64,000 nucleotides of DNA, from NCBI GenBank assembly GCA_951799445.1, contig OX637293.1:2976001-3040000 (forward strand). Reading direction: 5' to 3'. Under the pieces are notes generated by a model, which worked only from the letters and a program-made list of their open reading frames with translations, was not told the DNA's origin and searched no databases. This document shows positions 23,576 through 35,962 of this stretch, in pieces (position 1 is the first letter of the stretch; the number at the start of each line of letters is the position of its first letter). This DNA comes from Pseudisothecium myosuroides. Its lineage: Eukaryota > Streptophyta > Bryopsida > Hypnales > Lembophyllaceae. The position numbers and the translations under genes were made by a program.

Positions 23576-24787
23576 GATAATTTTTTATGTTTTGAGAAAA
23601 ATTTGAACTTACAATGAAATTTATTTTACAACATTTTTCTTATATGTAGGAATCGCATATATTTAGGTTAAAAAATAATAGTAAGAACATCATCAATTTT
23701 AGATTTAAGAGATTTTTTTCCTATTAATTTTTTTTTTGGGTGTAATTTTTAGTATCTCATATTCTTACTAATAAGTCTATAGTGCTTTGATTGATATTTT
23801 TTGAAAGAAAAATTAGAAAATACTATAGAAAAAACATTGCCATTAGTAACTACTTCAATGTGGTAAAAAAAAGGTATCCTAAAGTAATATTACCTTGATT
23901 ATTTAATTAACCTTTAAATGTATTTGAACTATAAATGTAGCATTCTCATATCAAACTCTTCAAAAAGACCAAACAAGACTCAAATATTACACCCACTTAC
24001 AAATGACATATTTCAATAAATTTTCTTGACTCACATAAAACAAACAGTGAAAGAATTTGATTGATCAATTATTGAAATTGCAATTAAAATACAAGTATAA
24101 TTTTATCAAAGTTTTAAAAAAATAGAACTTTTTTCATCTAATACCTTTTTTGTAATAACCAGTATTGCATGAGAACGAAATAGATCATACATTTCCACCT
24201 TTAAGTTTTGTAAAACTAATAAGGGCTCTATTACTCTCCCAGCTACTAGTGGCTTCCAACTAAAGGTTTTGAATGGGGTCTTGTTTTTTGGTCAGGAGAC
24301 CTTGGCAATGGGATTTTTACATGGATATAGGAACCCAGATATTGCGGAATTTCATCCTGGCTTCATTGTACCATTTTTTGCACCTTCAATTTTAGTCCCA
24401 GGATCGCAAAGTGAACGCTCTACATGCCAATACAAAAATTCCAAAGGTCACTCTAAAGATTAGCTAATGAGTTTTGATCTAAAGGTCATCACTAAATGTT
24501 TGTGAAGAAACATTTACAAAACAATCATAATTTCATAGAATGTACTGTGTGATTATTATAAATTATGTCATTAGTATTTGTTAAAAAAATTTAGGTTGTC
24601 ACAAAAATAACATTAACCCAATTCCATCAAATCTAGACAATTAAGTCAATGTAGAATATCAATTTAGAATTGTCCAATGTCTCTTATTTTGAGAGCACTT
24701 CACCAGTGAGAGATCTTGGATGGGCCAAGATTTGTGAGTCAAAGATTAATATTTTACAACAAATACTATCAGCTCTTTTTGTTGCAT
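23576..24787. other. AT-rich spacer, one weak open frame
   Basis: A plus-strand frame at 24,269-24,463 (64 residues, MNGVLFFGQETLAMGFLHG...) has mixed composition but no recognised family, no splice context and no promoter, so it is not called as a gene. Nothing else was supported. Confidence 0.4.
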
Positions 24788-25361
24788 TTAACCCCTAAAG
24801 GACCATGAGTGCAGATTTTGAACAATGAATGAACGGAAACACGCCCCACTCACCGAAATGCGTTTTTTCATCCATAATTTCTTTTTAAGATTCTTATATT
24901 AGTTCTTTAACATTTATACGGTTTAGATTATGAAGATTTTGCTTTGCAAAAATTCTATAATTCAAAACGTATCGGGAGGTCTAGCCTCAAAAAGTAACTT
25001 TTTCAGTTCAAAAAATGACCCTTCAAAAATGACTTGAATCAAAAAATTAATTAAAAATCTTCAAAAATCACTGTAATTAGAACTCAATATTTTAAACTCA
25101 TAGGAACAAATATAATTTAAAAACCATAAATATTCAATCTACAATTGATTCTAGAAGAAATTTTCAATTTCTGGCTTCAAAATTTATTGAAAAATATTGG
25201 TATGTGTTTTTGTTGATCTACCCGTATGGATGTGATCTATAAATAGCATTTTACAACTATTTTTTGAGAGTCATCATTAAAATATTCTTTTAAGTTGCAT
25301 TTTATAATAGATCTTCACAATTTTGGAAATCTGGACACCCCTCCGGTCCTTTAGGTGTTAA
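24788..25361. mobile_element. TTAA-bounded element, family B, copy B2
   Basis: It begins TTAACCCCTAAAGGACC and ends GGTCCTTTAGGTGTTAA, with one substitution in the right terminus. At 574 bp it is almost the same as B1 along its full length, including 'cgtatcgggaggtctagcct' and 'cctccggtcct'. B1 and B2 are the most alike pair of elements seen, implying comparatively recent spread of this family. Confidence 0.8.
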
Positions 25362-25525
25362 GGTAAATCAATCCAATTCCGTTTGTTGCCCAATTCCGTC
25401 ATCCTACTTTTGGCCCCAATTTCATTCAAAAAAACACCTAAGTCCGTTCATTTTCTGACAAAATCACCACATTAATGCTAACAAAGGATAACTTGTCAAT
25501 CTTTTAATGGTCAATACTTAAGTAC

Positions 25526-25899
25526 AGTGATTCCCAAAAGTAGTTGGCCACCCTAAAATTCGCTCTCATAAATTGAAAAATTGGAATTTTAAAGTGAAAT
25601 TTAGACATGTTGTTGTACAAAAGGAATTCTACCCTCATGTGTAATTTCACTATAAATGGACTATATTTAGACCTATTATTAATTAAATGAAATTTCATTG
25701 GAAAAAAAAACTTTTTGTGAGAAGTCAAAATGTCCCATTTTTTTTATAGGAAGAATGTACATCTTAACAAGAATCACATGTTACAAGTTTCATGAATTTT
25801 GGATTTTTATTGATTGAGATCTAATTGACTGAAATTTGACCTCCAAAATTTTGTTTTTTTAAATTTTCACTTTATAAATTGCTAAAAAATATATTTTTG

Positions 25900-25968
<69 letters not shown>

Positions 25969-26359
25969 CATTTTATGTTATTTTAAAATTTTATTTTATT
26001 TTTAAGCAATTTATGAAGTGAAAAATTAAAAAAACAAAATTTGGGGGTCAAATTTCAATCAATTAGATCTCATTCAATAAAAATCCAAAATTCATGAAAC
26101 TTGTAACATGTGATTCTAGTCAAGATGTACATTCTTCCTATAAAAAATAGGACATTTTGACTTCTCACAAAAAGTTTTTTTTTCTCTTGAAATTTCATTT
26201 AATTAATAATAGGTTTAAATATAGTCCATTTAAAGTGAAATTACACATGAGGGTAGAATTCCTTTTGTACAACAACATGTCTAAATTTCACTTCAAAATT
26301 CCAATTTCTCAATTTATGAGAGCGACTTTTAGGGTGGCCAACTACTTTTGGGAGTCACT
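25526..26359. repeat. Palindrome of about 830 bp with a TA-repeat centre
   Basis: The left arm (25,526-about 25,899) and right arm (about 25,990-26,359) are near-perfect reverse complements. The outer ends 'agtgattcccaaaagtagt' and 'actacttttgggagtcact' mirror each other, as do 'tgttgttgtacaaaag' and 'cttttgtacaacaaca'. The centre is a TA tract (25,903-25,966). Translations of the two arms mirror each other only because of the palindrome. It is probably a foldback transposon; a transcript would be a long double-stranded hairpin. Confidence 0.8.
25903..25966. repeat. TA microsatellite at the palindrome centre
   Basis: Uninterrupted TA dinucleotides of about 64 bases sit between the palindrome arms. 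Confidence 0.95.
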
Positions 26360-26360
26360 A

Positions 26361-26485
26361 TATCATTGGATACATGGAAAGGTAGTTTTGGGTTGTTTAT
26401 AGGTGGTGTTTATAACTCCACTCTACAAACAATTTTATAACTTCAAGGCACACCACTTAAAAAATTCATAGAAATTGCAATTTTA
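26361..26485. repeat. Left copy of a 125-bp direct repeat flanking C2
   Basis: 'tatcattggatacatggaaa' through 'catagaaattgcaatttt' is repeated in the same orientation at 28,708-28,838. The two copies bracket element C2. Confidence 0.7.
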
Positions 26486-28706
26486 ATCCCTAAAGGACCA
26501 ATTTTCTATTTTTAGCAATATAGCAATTTTGGACAAGGCACTAGAAAAAAATGAGGGATTTTGCAACTATAAATAGCAACTCATTTTAAGTTGTGTAAAC
26601 CATCTAAGATTGGTGATAATTTGGAGACCCATAGTTGCAGTGGACAAATTTGTAGTCGCAAAATTCCAAGAATTTGACATCCTACGTGGAACTTCATCGA
26701 TGAACTCTTCTAATGTGGTTGCCAATGTGATATTTGCTTATGCAACATGGTCGCAATTTGTTTGCGACTCATTTGTGACTTTTTTGCAACTTTTTTGTGA
26801 CTTATTAGCAACTTCTTTGTGACTTCATTGCAATTTATTTGTGACTCAATTGCAACTTGTTTGTAACTTTATTGCGACTCATTTGTGACTCATTTGCGAT
26901 TAGTTTGTGACTTATAGAATTGTAGATTTTGAAATTCTAATTTCAATGATTTGTAGATTTTGAAATTTTAAATCTAGCTCTTTTTTTAGATGTCAGAAAT
27001 TCAAATATTGGTATTCAATAGATTTCAATGGTTTAATAATTTCACAGGTTTTACAATTTCTTGGATTTCAAATATTTTTAGATTTCTACAAATTGAAGAA
27101 ATCCAAGAAATATTGGAATCTACAAATTGTTAAAATCTACAAAATGTAAAAATCTACGCATTATAGGAATCTATAATTTGTAGAAATCTTAGAATTCTAT
27201 TAATGGAATCCATTACTTAAGAATACAACAACTTACAAGTCTTATAAGCCAAATCTAATGGTACTCTTGACAATTGATATGGGACAATTGATATAAGACA
27301 ATTGGGAAACAACTACAAAACGACTAGAATACAACTAGGATGCAACTACACAACAACTAGGATGCAGCTAGGATACAATTACAAAACAATTAGGATACAA
27401 CCAGGATACAACTATTATCATTTTATAGTTGCAGTTGTTTCCTAGTCGTTTTCTAGTTGTTTTTTGCAACTGCATACCGACACGTTGGATTCCACAGAGT
27501 ATAAACTTCTTCACATCGACAACTACAATGAATATTGGATGGAAAATAGCTCACATTCATTCTAAATTTGAACTCAAGTCCAACTCTTGTAATCTTACAC
27601 TTCATTCTACTATTGCTTTGCGACTATTGCGACTAAAATAATATATAACACTTCATTCTACAACTATTTTGCGACTAAAACAATGTGCTGATGATGTAAA
27701 ACAATGACGCAAAACAATGAAGTAAACGCAGGTGCAAATAGAGAGGATTGTAGTTGCAGGATAGTTGTATAGGACACTTAGTTGCATATTGTTGGTTCTG
27801 CTGGACTCGTTTTTCTTCTAGTGAGTACGTGTGATTAGAAATTTGCATATTTTAGGCGGAAATTTTAATAGAAGGCGGGGACGAGGAATATCTTCCATGT
27901 GCGCATACTAAATTTCATGACATTTGAAAATATGAGTCAAAAGTTATGGCCTAATATGTTGTTTGTTTCTCAACTGGGGCGTCTGAGCAGATTTAAAAAA
28001 AAAACTTTTTTTACAAACAAAAATTTGAAATTGGTTTTCTAGAATTATGTATACACGGAAAGCTTTGAATCATTCCATTTCGATCAATGAGTTAGAATTT
28101 ATGAGGAATTTTACTTTGCGAGCAGTTATGGATTTTATACTCTAAAATAAGTTTTGAAGTCGTTTATTTCACTCAATTTTCTATATTTAAAAAATAATAA
28201 ATTATAGGATGTACATTGTTTATAGCAACATTGCAACCATTTGGATTGACATTTTTCAATTCCATAATTAAATTCTTAACAATTTTGTATTCTGAATCAT
28301 TATCTACTTCTTCCTACTTACTATTTTTTCCCTATATGTTGTACAATTCCAAATGATTTGAAATTTTTTAAGCATGTAGCCAACTTGTTTAGAAAAAATA
28401 ATTCCAAGAAGCACCACCATTTTGGACATTTTTTCATATAAATATGACCTCGTGAAGTGCAGCTACCCTATTTTTCGCAGGGACAAAAAAAGAATTTTCC
28501 TACAAATTCAAACGCTAATATCTTCCGATCCGCACGGTGGAACATTCTGAAATTTTCTCCACATCTTCTAGAACTAGCATAGTATAAAATCCTTCAGTTA
28601 CATGTGTCCAAAAATGTTTTTTCCCCCTAAAATTTGGCACTCCACTAAAAATGACAATTTTGGAGCGTTTTTGTTTAAAACATAGTCAAGGAACTGTAGG
28701 GGTTAA
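26481..28706. mobile_element. TTAA-bounded element, family C, copy C2, with nested insertion
   Basis: The left terminus is TTAATCCCTAAAGGACC. The right terminus is 'aaggaactgtaggggttaa'. Once the nested insertion at 26,539-27,823 is removed, the remainder follows C3 at 50,488-51,431 in order and has about the same length. It is non-coding. Confidence 0.7.
26539..27823. mobile_element. CACTA-like non-autonomous element nested in C2
   Basis: The ends are CACTAGAAAAAAATGAG and, at the right, CTCGTTTTTCTTCTAGTG, mirrored with one extra base. CACTA at the tip is the signature of En/Spm-type elements. The interior is built of short tandem motifs: 'gtgactcatttg/ttgcaact' units (26,745-26,910), 'aaatctacaaattg' units (27,080-27,200) and 'acaactaggatac' units (27,300-27,420). 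These resemble the subterminal repeats of CACTA elements. No clean 3-bp target duplication was seen, and no transposase is encoded. Confidence 0.6.
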
Positions 28707-28707
28707 A

Positions 28708-28838
28708 TATCATTGAATACATGGAAACTAAAGCGGTTACGAGTTGTTTGCAGGTGGCGTTTCATGACTCCACTCTACAACCACTTTTATAATTTCAACG
28801 TACACCACTTAAAAAATCCATAGAAATTGCAATTTTTA
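28708..28838. repeat. Right copy of the 125-bp direct repeat flanking C2
   Basis: It matches 26,361-26,485 with scattered differences ('tatcattgaatacatggaaa', 'ttcatgactccactctacaa'). Confidence 0.7.
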
Positions 28839-29553
28839 TGGAAAAATTATAATTCCACTTCGGTTCAATTCGTGAAAACAAGTCAGTGCACAGTCACCTC
28901 TCAAAAATACGAGCCCCCTCTCGAAGTTGACCCCAAAACATTCAGATTGCAAATCAGGGTGGTAATAGGCTTGACATCAATGTTGTTGCTCCAACCACCT
29001 CCTCTGCTCTGCTTTTGCCCTTTGAAGACTTTGAAGACTTTGAGGATTTTGTGTGCACGCAAGTATCAATCATCTCTAGAAGCAAACAGTGAGATGTCAC
29101 ATCACATGACACAAGTTGTGTTTACAGTCAAATATGATAAACAGTTTGACTGATTCGGTTTCAGAGCCAAATTTGTTTGAAAGAAAATTCAAATCACATG
29201 CTTATAGGGCTTGGAAAACTTTTGAATTATCATGTATGGGAAGACATCAAATGATTGTATTGATCTCTTTTGGGAGTTGCAATCACTGCATCACCAACCA
29301 AAACACACAAAGTGAGGAAGAGCTTACGGTGGGATCCATTGTTTTTTTCAAAATAAGTTAGTCATTCCAGCCTGGCTTGTGTCCACTCAATTTGCTGCTC
29401 AGCAGTAAACATGTTGCCTAATTTTGTTGGACCCTGCCATTTGAAAGGAATTTAATTTTTTTGAGTCAAACCTGTTTATCCAAACACCATCCTTGGCAAA
29501 TGGCAACATTGCTTGGGGAGGCAAAAAGAATACGCCTGTTATTGAACCGTGAA
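28839..29553. other. Interval with unrecognised open frames
   Basis: Plus-strand frames run through 28,827-29,153 (108 residues) and, overlapping in another frame, 29,116-29,361 (81 residues, including LFERKFKSHAYRAWKTFE). Their composition is protein-like in places and could be exon relics. No family is recognised and no start, splice chain or partner supports a gene. Confidence 0.3.
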
Positions 29554-29562
29554 GATATGATG

Positions 29563-29830
29563 GAAGGACGTTAAATCGTGCCATTGAAAGTGGGCCCTCC
29601 AAGCCAAATTTACCCTGCGGAAAACGCAGGAATTTTTTATTTGTCACAAATTATGTATTTTGCAAATTCTGAATTCATATTTGCAATTAGAGACCCCAAA
29701 TTAAATAGGAGACGTCTACAATATCTCCTATGCACGACACAAAATAGGGGCTTTTTTTTTACGTTTTCTCCGGAGAACACATAATTCACCCCGTAGAGCC
29801 CACTTTCAATGCCACAATTTAACGTCCTGC
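29563..29830. mobile_element. Small Mutator-like TIR element with 9-bp duplication
   Basis: GATATGATG occurs at 29,554-29,562 and again at 29,831-29,839. The insert has mirrored ends of about 32 bp containing GGACGTTAAAT(C/T)GTG and CATTGAAAGTGGGC. A 9-bp duplication and long inverted ends fit a Mutator-like MITE. Its interior ('gaattcatatttgcaattag') is related to 39,095-39,245. Confidence 0.75.
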
Positions 29831-29840
29831 GATATGATGA

Positions 29841-32421
29841 TTTTGTGCACAAATATAGAATAAACTCTTAAGGTGGGTGGACCCCCAACACCACCACTTT
29901 TTGCTACTGTGCCTAGTTATTATTGTTAGATTGGTTAAATTTTCACATTTTTCTTGTTGGCAAGTGAAAGGAGATTCCAACACACCAAAGAATGCAACAT
30001 TTGGATACTGTATGCAATAGTTAGGAAGAATCAAAGTTTCATTTGGGTAGAGGTTCTAAAATCATTTTTTCCACATAGGTACATATTGATTTTGAAGATG
30101 TACATTTGGAGTGATGATGCGGTTTTGGGTCAATGGCACAATTGGGAGTGCCCACCTAATTGGTAGACAAATTTTAGTATGGATTGTTCAGTGAATATCA
30201 CTAAGGTAGAAGACCCTACTTGTGATACAATTCAAAAGCCACCTGATTTGTGTGACTATCAGAAGTGTTTCAAATGTACATTATTGATACATAATGATCA
30301 TAAAGTGGTCCAACTAGTTACTTGACACAATTAGGATCTTTTACCTTAGTAGATAGGATGTCATACAACACCAAACTACCGTACAATGCAAGGGTCCTGT
30401 TTCTGGAATGGTGTATGGACAGTATGAAAAGGCATGGTTTCAAAGTCCATATGGATTGCTTTATACCTATGTCCTTGCTTGTTGCCAAGACGTTTGTTTT
30501 TTGAAATTATATCCTTGCATTATAGCTTGGTACTCCAAGACATCTATTCTACCAGTATATGCAATGGATAGGATGTAGCCTTTTAGTTGTTTTAAATTTT
30601 TTTGTACTACGTACCCTCACAATGTAGTGTTTTCCACTTTTTTATATTCTACAAAACATCTTCCTAATAATTATTATATATACAAAGTGCAATGGTTCAC
30701 ACCCAAATTCAAAAGTGCAAAGACAATTGAGTGAAACATTTGGGTCATACTGGCACCAAGCGAGGGCATGGCCATGTTTTCTCCCATCATGTTTATAGTT
30801 TCATGTTCTAAATGCATATGTATTTAAAATTTTAATAACATGTTAATTGCTTTCTAGAGTAATTGTACATCTACCAACTTAAACCTTCAAATCAAATGAT
30901 TGACTAATTTGAATTTCTTCACAAGATACAAGTATCAATGAAGAATAACTTTAAACTTTTTTACACCAAAAACACGCTTAGAGATGATTTCAAAGTCAAA
31001 TTATTACTATTAAGCTACATTCATTTTGATATATATAACTGATTGATAATATTTTAATATCATTTGCAAGTGAAAAAATCCTTTTTGATATATTTACATA
31101 TTTAGATATTTTTGGGTGGAAGAATCAAATTATTTTTACTACTAAAGTATTAGATATAATTAATTTTTACAAGTTATAATAATAATACATATTATATTAA
31201 TCTAAATATTTTTAGTAAAAATAAAGGTTGATTGACAAATAATACTTGTCATTTGCACTTGAAATCTTTTATGAAGGAAAAAATACAAAGAAAAACACAT
31301 AATATTGTGTAATTTGAATTCAAACTTATGGATTTTATAAATGCAATTTTTTGTTGAATTTTTGGATTCCTTCAATATTTAAAATGCAATAGAAACAAAG
31401 TTTCTTAGACTTCAATTTTTGGGGAGCTTAAATCAAATTTTTGAAATGGATGCTTTTAAAGAGATAGTCAAGTTTGGCCAAAGGGCATTTATTCTTGGTA
31501 CGTGAAGACCTTTGGGGTTAAATTTCTCTTGTTCTTTATATATGACTTCAACAATTGATTTAATTGGAGATTTGACTTTGTGGATGAGAAATTATTCTAC
31601 AAGGAAATAAATATGTGATTAAATTATTAAATAAACGTCCTTTAGAACATAACAGTCAAAGCGCATGATGGAAACTAAATGATGACTTTTACCATAATTC
31701 TAATATTGCATGCATTTTTGTAACAATTTTGTCAATCAATGTTCATTCAAATCATGCATTTTTTGTTGTATTCACTTCCTCTTTTTTAAAACACAATTTC
31801 AATTTTAATGTGTTATTTAATGGAAATTCGAAATGGAAATTTGAAAAATTAAAGTATACATCTTTTCTTGAGAACCTATTGGTAATATAGCCCCCTTAAC
31901 CCCTAGCTACCTAAATCCCTTAACTATATATGGTCAATCCAAAATTTTAGGCTTATTTGGTTATAGGCAATTAAACTCCTATGACTGTTTAAAAAATTTA
32001 CGAGCAGTATTGGAGATAACTATTGGAAGCTTTTATTTTTGTAAAAAAAGGTAAATATTTGATTTTTGAAAGGTCCTCAAAGGCATATATGTACCATTAG
32101 TGGAAGTGCAAAGCTTGCCAATTTCAATTGATTTGAGATCTAAAAAACTATATTTAGCCATTTGCTTTGAAAATGGTTCCAAAGGAAAGAATAAAGTGTT
32201 TTCTTATGATTTTCAGCATTGAAAATTTAAACATGCAAATGTTGATTTGGGTTTATTTGTGATTTATACTTATAAAAAAATTACATTTCAACAATTACAA
32301 GGTGGATTGTGTAATGAGTTTGATAGCTCTTCATTTAAACTTAAGGATTTTGAAAGTGCATTTTAGTGTACAAGGACAATTTTAGTAGCATTCATATCAC
32401 CTCCAATTTCAAAAAACTCTT
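29841..32421. other. AT-rich spacer with a possible transposase relic
   Basis: At 30,360-30,590 the plus strand contains broken frames reading SPYGLLYTYVLACCQD followed by YSKTSILPVYAMDRM. This loosely recalls the SWIM zinc-finger end of MULE or FAR1-type transposases, but the key Cys and His are absent. Elsewhere only AT-rich sequence was seen. A lone TTAACCCCTAGC motif at about 31,896 has no partner. Confidence 0.25.
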
Positions 32422-33068
32422 CTATGCAAATTTCTTAAACATTGTGGGGTGGGGCAACATACTAAAATAGGATGCATACTTTTTTCTTGTTGTAATCTGA
32501 CAACTCCTATGGAATTTTACCATTACAAGAAATTTCAGCCTCCGAAGGGGCCACGAGTTTTGACCCCCCCGGGTGCAATTGCAGAAAAAATTCAAAATTT
32601 TTTTTATTGATTTCGGGTGTTGATGTGGCACAACTTGTGCCACGTCAGACTTTTTTTATTTTTTAATAATTTTTTAATATCTTTAATATTTTTAAATAAA
32701 TAAATAAATATATATATTTAAATTAATAATATTTTTTTTAATGTTCCTGTAATTACACCACAGGAGTGCCAAAAATCATCTGTTAACGACCTCTTTGAGG
32801 GCTAAAACTTCTTCTAATGACTCAAAACAGGTATACACACTAATGAACAAAATCTTTAAACTTCTATATAGTTGGATGTTGAAAAAAAACAATTTGCTTC
32901 ATTGGGGATAACTATAAGACTATTTTCTTTTTTTATAAGAAAAACACACTTAGATAGGCTTGGGGACTTAGGTATTAATGACTGTAACCTGTCTTTTGAG
33001 TGGATAGTCACTTATTAATTTTGATTTAATTGCCCCCCTTTGGATTTGTATACAAGCTATCTATTTGA

Positions 33069-33070
<2 letters not shown>
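32422..33070. other. Spacer, nothing recognised
   Basis: It contains a short C-run (CCCCCCGGG near 32,565) and T-rich tracts. No gene is supported. Confidence 0.4.

Positions 33071-33076
<6 letters not shown>

Positions 33077-33118
<42 letters not shown>
33077..33118. repeat. TA microsatellite
   Basis: TA dinucleotides run for about 42 bases and end in ACACACATATA. Tyr-Ile-rich frames across it are artefacts. Confidence 0.95.
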
Positions 33119-33129
<11 letters not shown>

Positions 33130-34075
33130 GGGTCTGGTTAATTTTTCCACCTTCACTCCTCTTTGCATTTTCCAGAATGAATCTTGTTAGCAAATGATAT
33201 GGGTTAATGGTTTTTGTATATATTTTTGTATGCATTGATGTATTCAATATCTATATTAATGTATCCATATTTGTCTTTTTGTATCAAAATCGACAATCAG
33301 ATCAACGTTCCCTCTTAATTTTTCTCTAGACATGATCAATGGCAGGGGAGGGGGTTCTTTTTATCCCTAATATAATCAACGGCTCTTGTTTATTTGGTTG
33401 GGAGGTAGGTGGATAAGCAAGGGTGGCATCATCTTTTCAAGAGATAGTGCGGCAGTCAAAATTTCTAAAAATGTAAAGACGTATTTTAAAGTACAATTTA
33501 GAATGATAATTTAGTGATCTAATTTTCAAACAAAAGTGAATTATAACTTATGGATCATATTATATAATCATATCTCCCATTATTGCGAATCAATATTGAT
33601 CAAAAAAGGTTGAAACAAGTAATCTCAAAATCCTTTTAAAATCAAGTGTGTATTAAATATTAGAGATTTCTTTAAAAAAATTATTATAAATTTTGAATCT
33701 AAAATTCTAATTATGATAAATTTGAAACATGGATTGAATTAGTTTTTTTTAATGGAATTCATAATTTAAGAGTCATTGTTTTCAAGGTGAAATATACTTG
33801 AATTCTTTAAATTGTCAAGTTGTTAGGAAAAAATAGACTTATTAAGTGAAGAACAAATTAGACATGGTAGATTTTTTTATTAATTAGGTTTGAATGCAAT
33901 AAGAATCATGTAAAAGGTCTATTTGAAACTTAAAATGAAAATAAATTTAAGAACTCATGATTTTTTAAATATATTAGACAATATAAACCATTGTGGCTTA
34001 AATGAGTTATCATTACTTGTAGTTTTTGTTTTGAAAAGTCTCTATATCTATTCAAAATATTATACACACACACAC

Positions 34076-34110
<35 letters not shown>

Positions 34111-34878
34111 AAACAATTATATTTGACAAGAAAATTTGAAATTGGTGGATGTGGAAGTTTGCCACTTTTAATTTTTAATTTTTTGCCTATATAGCTAGCT
34201 ACCATGACCAAGACATAATAAGAACTATTTGGATTGATAGATATCTCTCTAAGATTCCAATTTGTTTTAATCAACAACATTTGAATCCTATAATATCTTT
34301 AAATTAAAACTTTACTTCTTATGTAGGCTCTTTGATAATTTTAAGAACATTTGTATATTATATATACACACACATATATACATATGTATATAATTGTAAA
34401 TATTCCAAAAATGCTTCAAAAGTCTTAAATTTATATTACATATGAGTATAATTAGTATGCATTTTAAATAATAAATTTGGTTTAAATTTATTTTTTTACT
34501 TCTAAATGAATGGAATATAACTCTAATTACATCAAAATGAAGGAGTACAATACTTAAGTGTAAAGTGCTACTTTGATTCAATTGTAAGTTTTTTTGAAAA
34601 GATAAATCCTAATGGATTTTTTTAATGAAAATAGACCTTCCTATAATCTACCAAACTATAGAAATGAAAAGTTTAATCTTGAAAATCTAATGTTAGCAAA
34701 TTGAACACTAGTTTCAATGATAGTGACATAAGTAAATATAATAATTTTGTACCTAATATAATATATACTAGTATGCTTTGTATTTTTGCCACAATAAAAT
34801 AAATATAACAAAAATAAAATAAGAATAATTTTCTAATTTTTAATTTCATAAAAACTTCAAAATTCAATATCTTTTATG
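33119..34878. other. AT-rich spacer with CA/TA microsatellites
   Basis: CACACACACAGATATATA...TATA (34,063-34,107) and a TA/CA mixed tract (34,350-34,392) are the only features recognised. Confidence 0.5.
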
Positions 34879-34879
34879 C

Positions 34880-35010
34880 TATGAGACAAAACAAAGTCCA
34901 TGCACCTTTCCTTGTTGAGAGCTTTTGAATGGTATGATGAATGCGAGCAAAGGAACGCACTCTCGCACGTACTATTACTAAGATCTCACCATAACAGACA
35001 AACAAAATAA
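34880..35010. repeat. Dispersed repeat family G, fragment
   Basis: 'acaaagtccatgcacctttc' then 'gagagcttttgaatggta' and a final 'agatctcaccataacagaca' follow the 3' part of the copies at 1,262-1,676 and 55,915-56,480. Confidence 0.55.
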
Positions 35011-35962
35011 AACAAACAACCTAGTTTATTGTATAGATTCTCTTATCATTTGCATTATTAACGACACATTACAAACATTTATACAAATTTTCTAAATTTT
35101 CTAAATTTTTTAAACATTGAACATGCATCTAAATTTGGTTTAAAGGATATGTTTATATATGCCTTTGGCACTTATTGAGGTACTCACTACAAGATTGGAT
35201 CAATCCAATCAACTAAACATCAAATTTTTAATATTAAAAACAAAAGTGCAAATCCCATTAAATATGCTATAAATGAATAATATTTTATTGTCATACATTT
35301 GAATATATTGAGGTATTTTTTTAATTTTGTACGTGGTGGTTTGGGTTGGCCTTCTCTATCAAATAATTCATTGAAAATTGGCAATGTAATTGGTAGATGC
35401 TTGAAGACAAAAAGATTTATTTTTTCCCATACAATATTTTTTGACTAAGTAATATCCCAACAATTCTAGCATTTGTTTTTGGAAATATTACATTAGAAGA
35501 GATTTGAGGCCATTAGAAGATTGCAAGTTCCAAGCGCGTTCCCAGTCTAGGAACTCTGCCACATTTTTTTTTAAATTCACTTTTGAAACAATTTTAAACA
35601 AATAAAAAAATTCTGGTAGCATTACTGCTGGTTCTGAACATGGAAATGGGCAAGGGAAATAGGTCTAAAACGGCCCTCCCTAGCCTTCAAATCTCCCCTA
35701 ATGTTTGTTGATCCTGACTATAGTATTATTAGTATAATACTAGGGCACATTGTGTTTTTTTAGACCTTCTTTAGCTTAGAATGCAACAAATTTTGTACCA
35801 AATTGATCTAATGCCAAAATTTTAACATCCGTCCACTTTGCAAGATATCTAAAGCAGGACTAATTTCACATTATCAATATTATGCTTAGATTGACTACTT
35901 TCAAATCCTAGAAAATTTACACAGTCAATACTGTTTGATTTGTAACAACTATTACTTGAAAA
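35011..35962. other. AT-rich spacer, nothing recognised
   Basis: No coding frame or repeat boundary is supported. Confidence 0.45.

Noticed and set aside
25504..26402. Two similar 70-80-residue frames on opposite strands
   Set aside because: They are mirror translations of the palindrome arms rather than a duplicated gene.
33026..34280. Frames with Tyr-Ile repeats
   Set aside because: These are translations of TA and CA/TA microsatellites.
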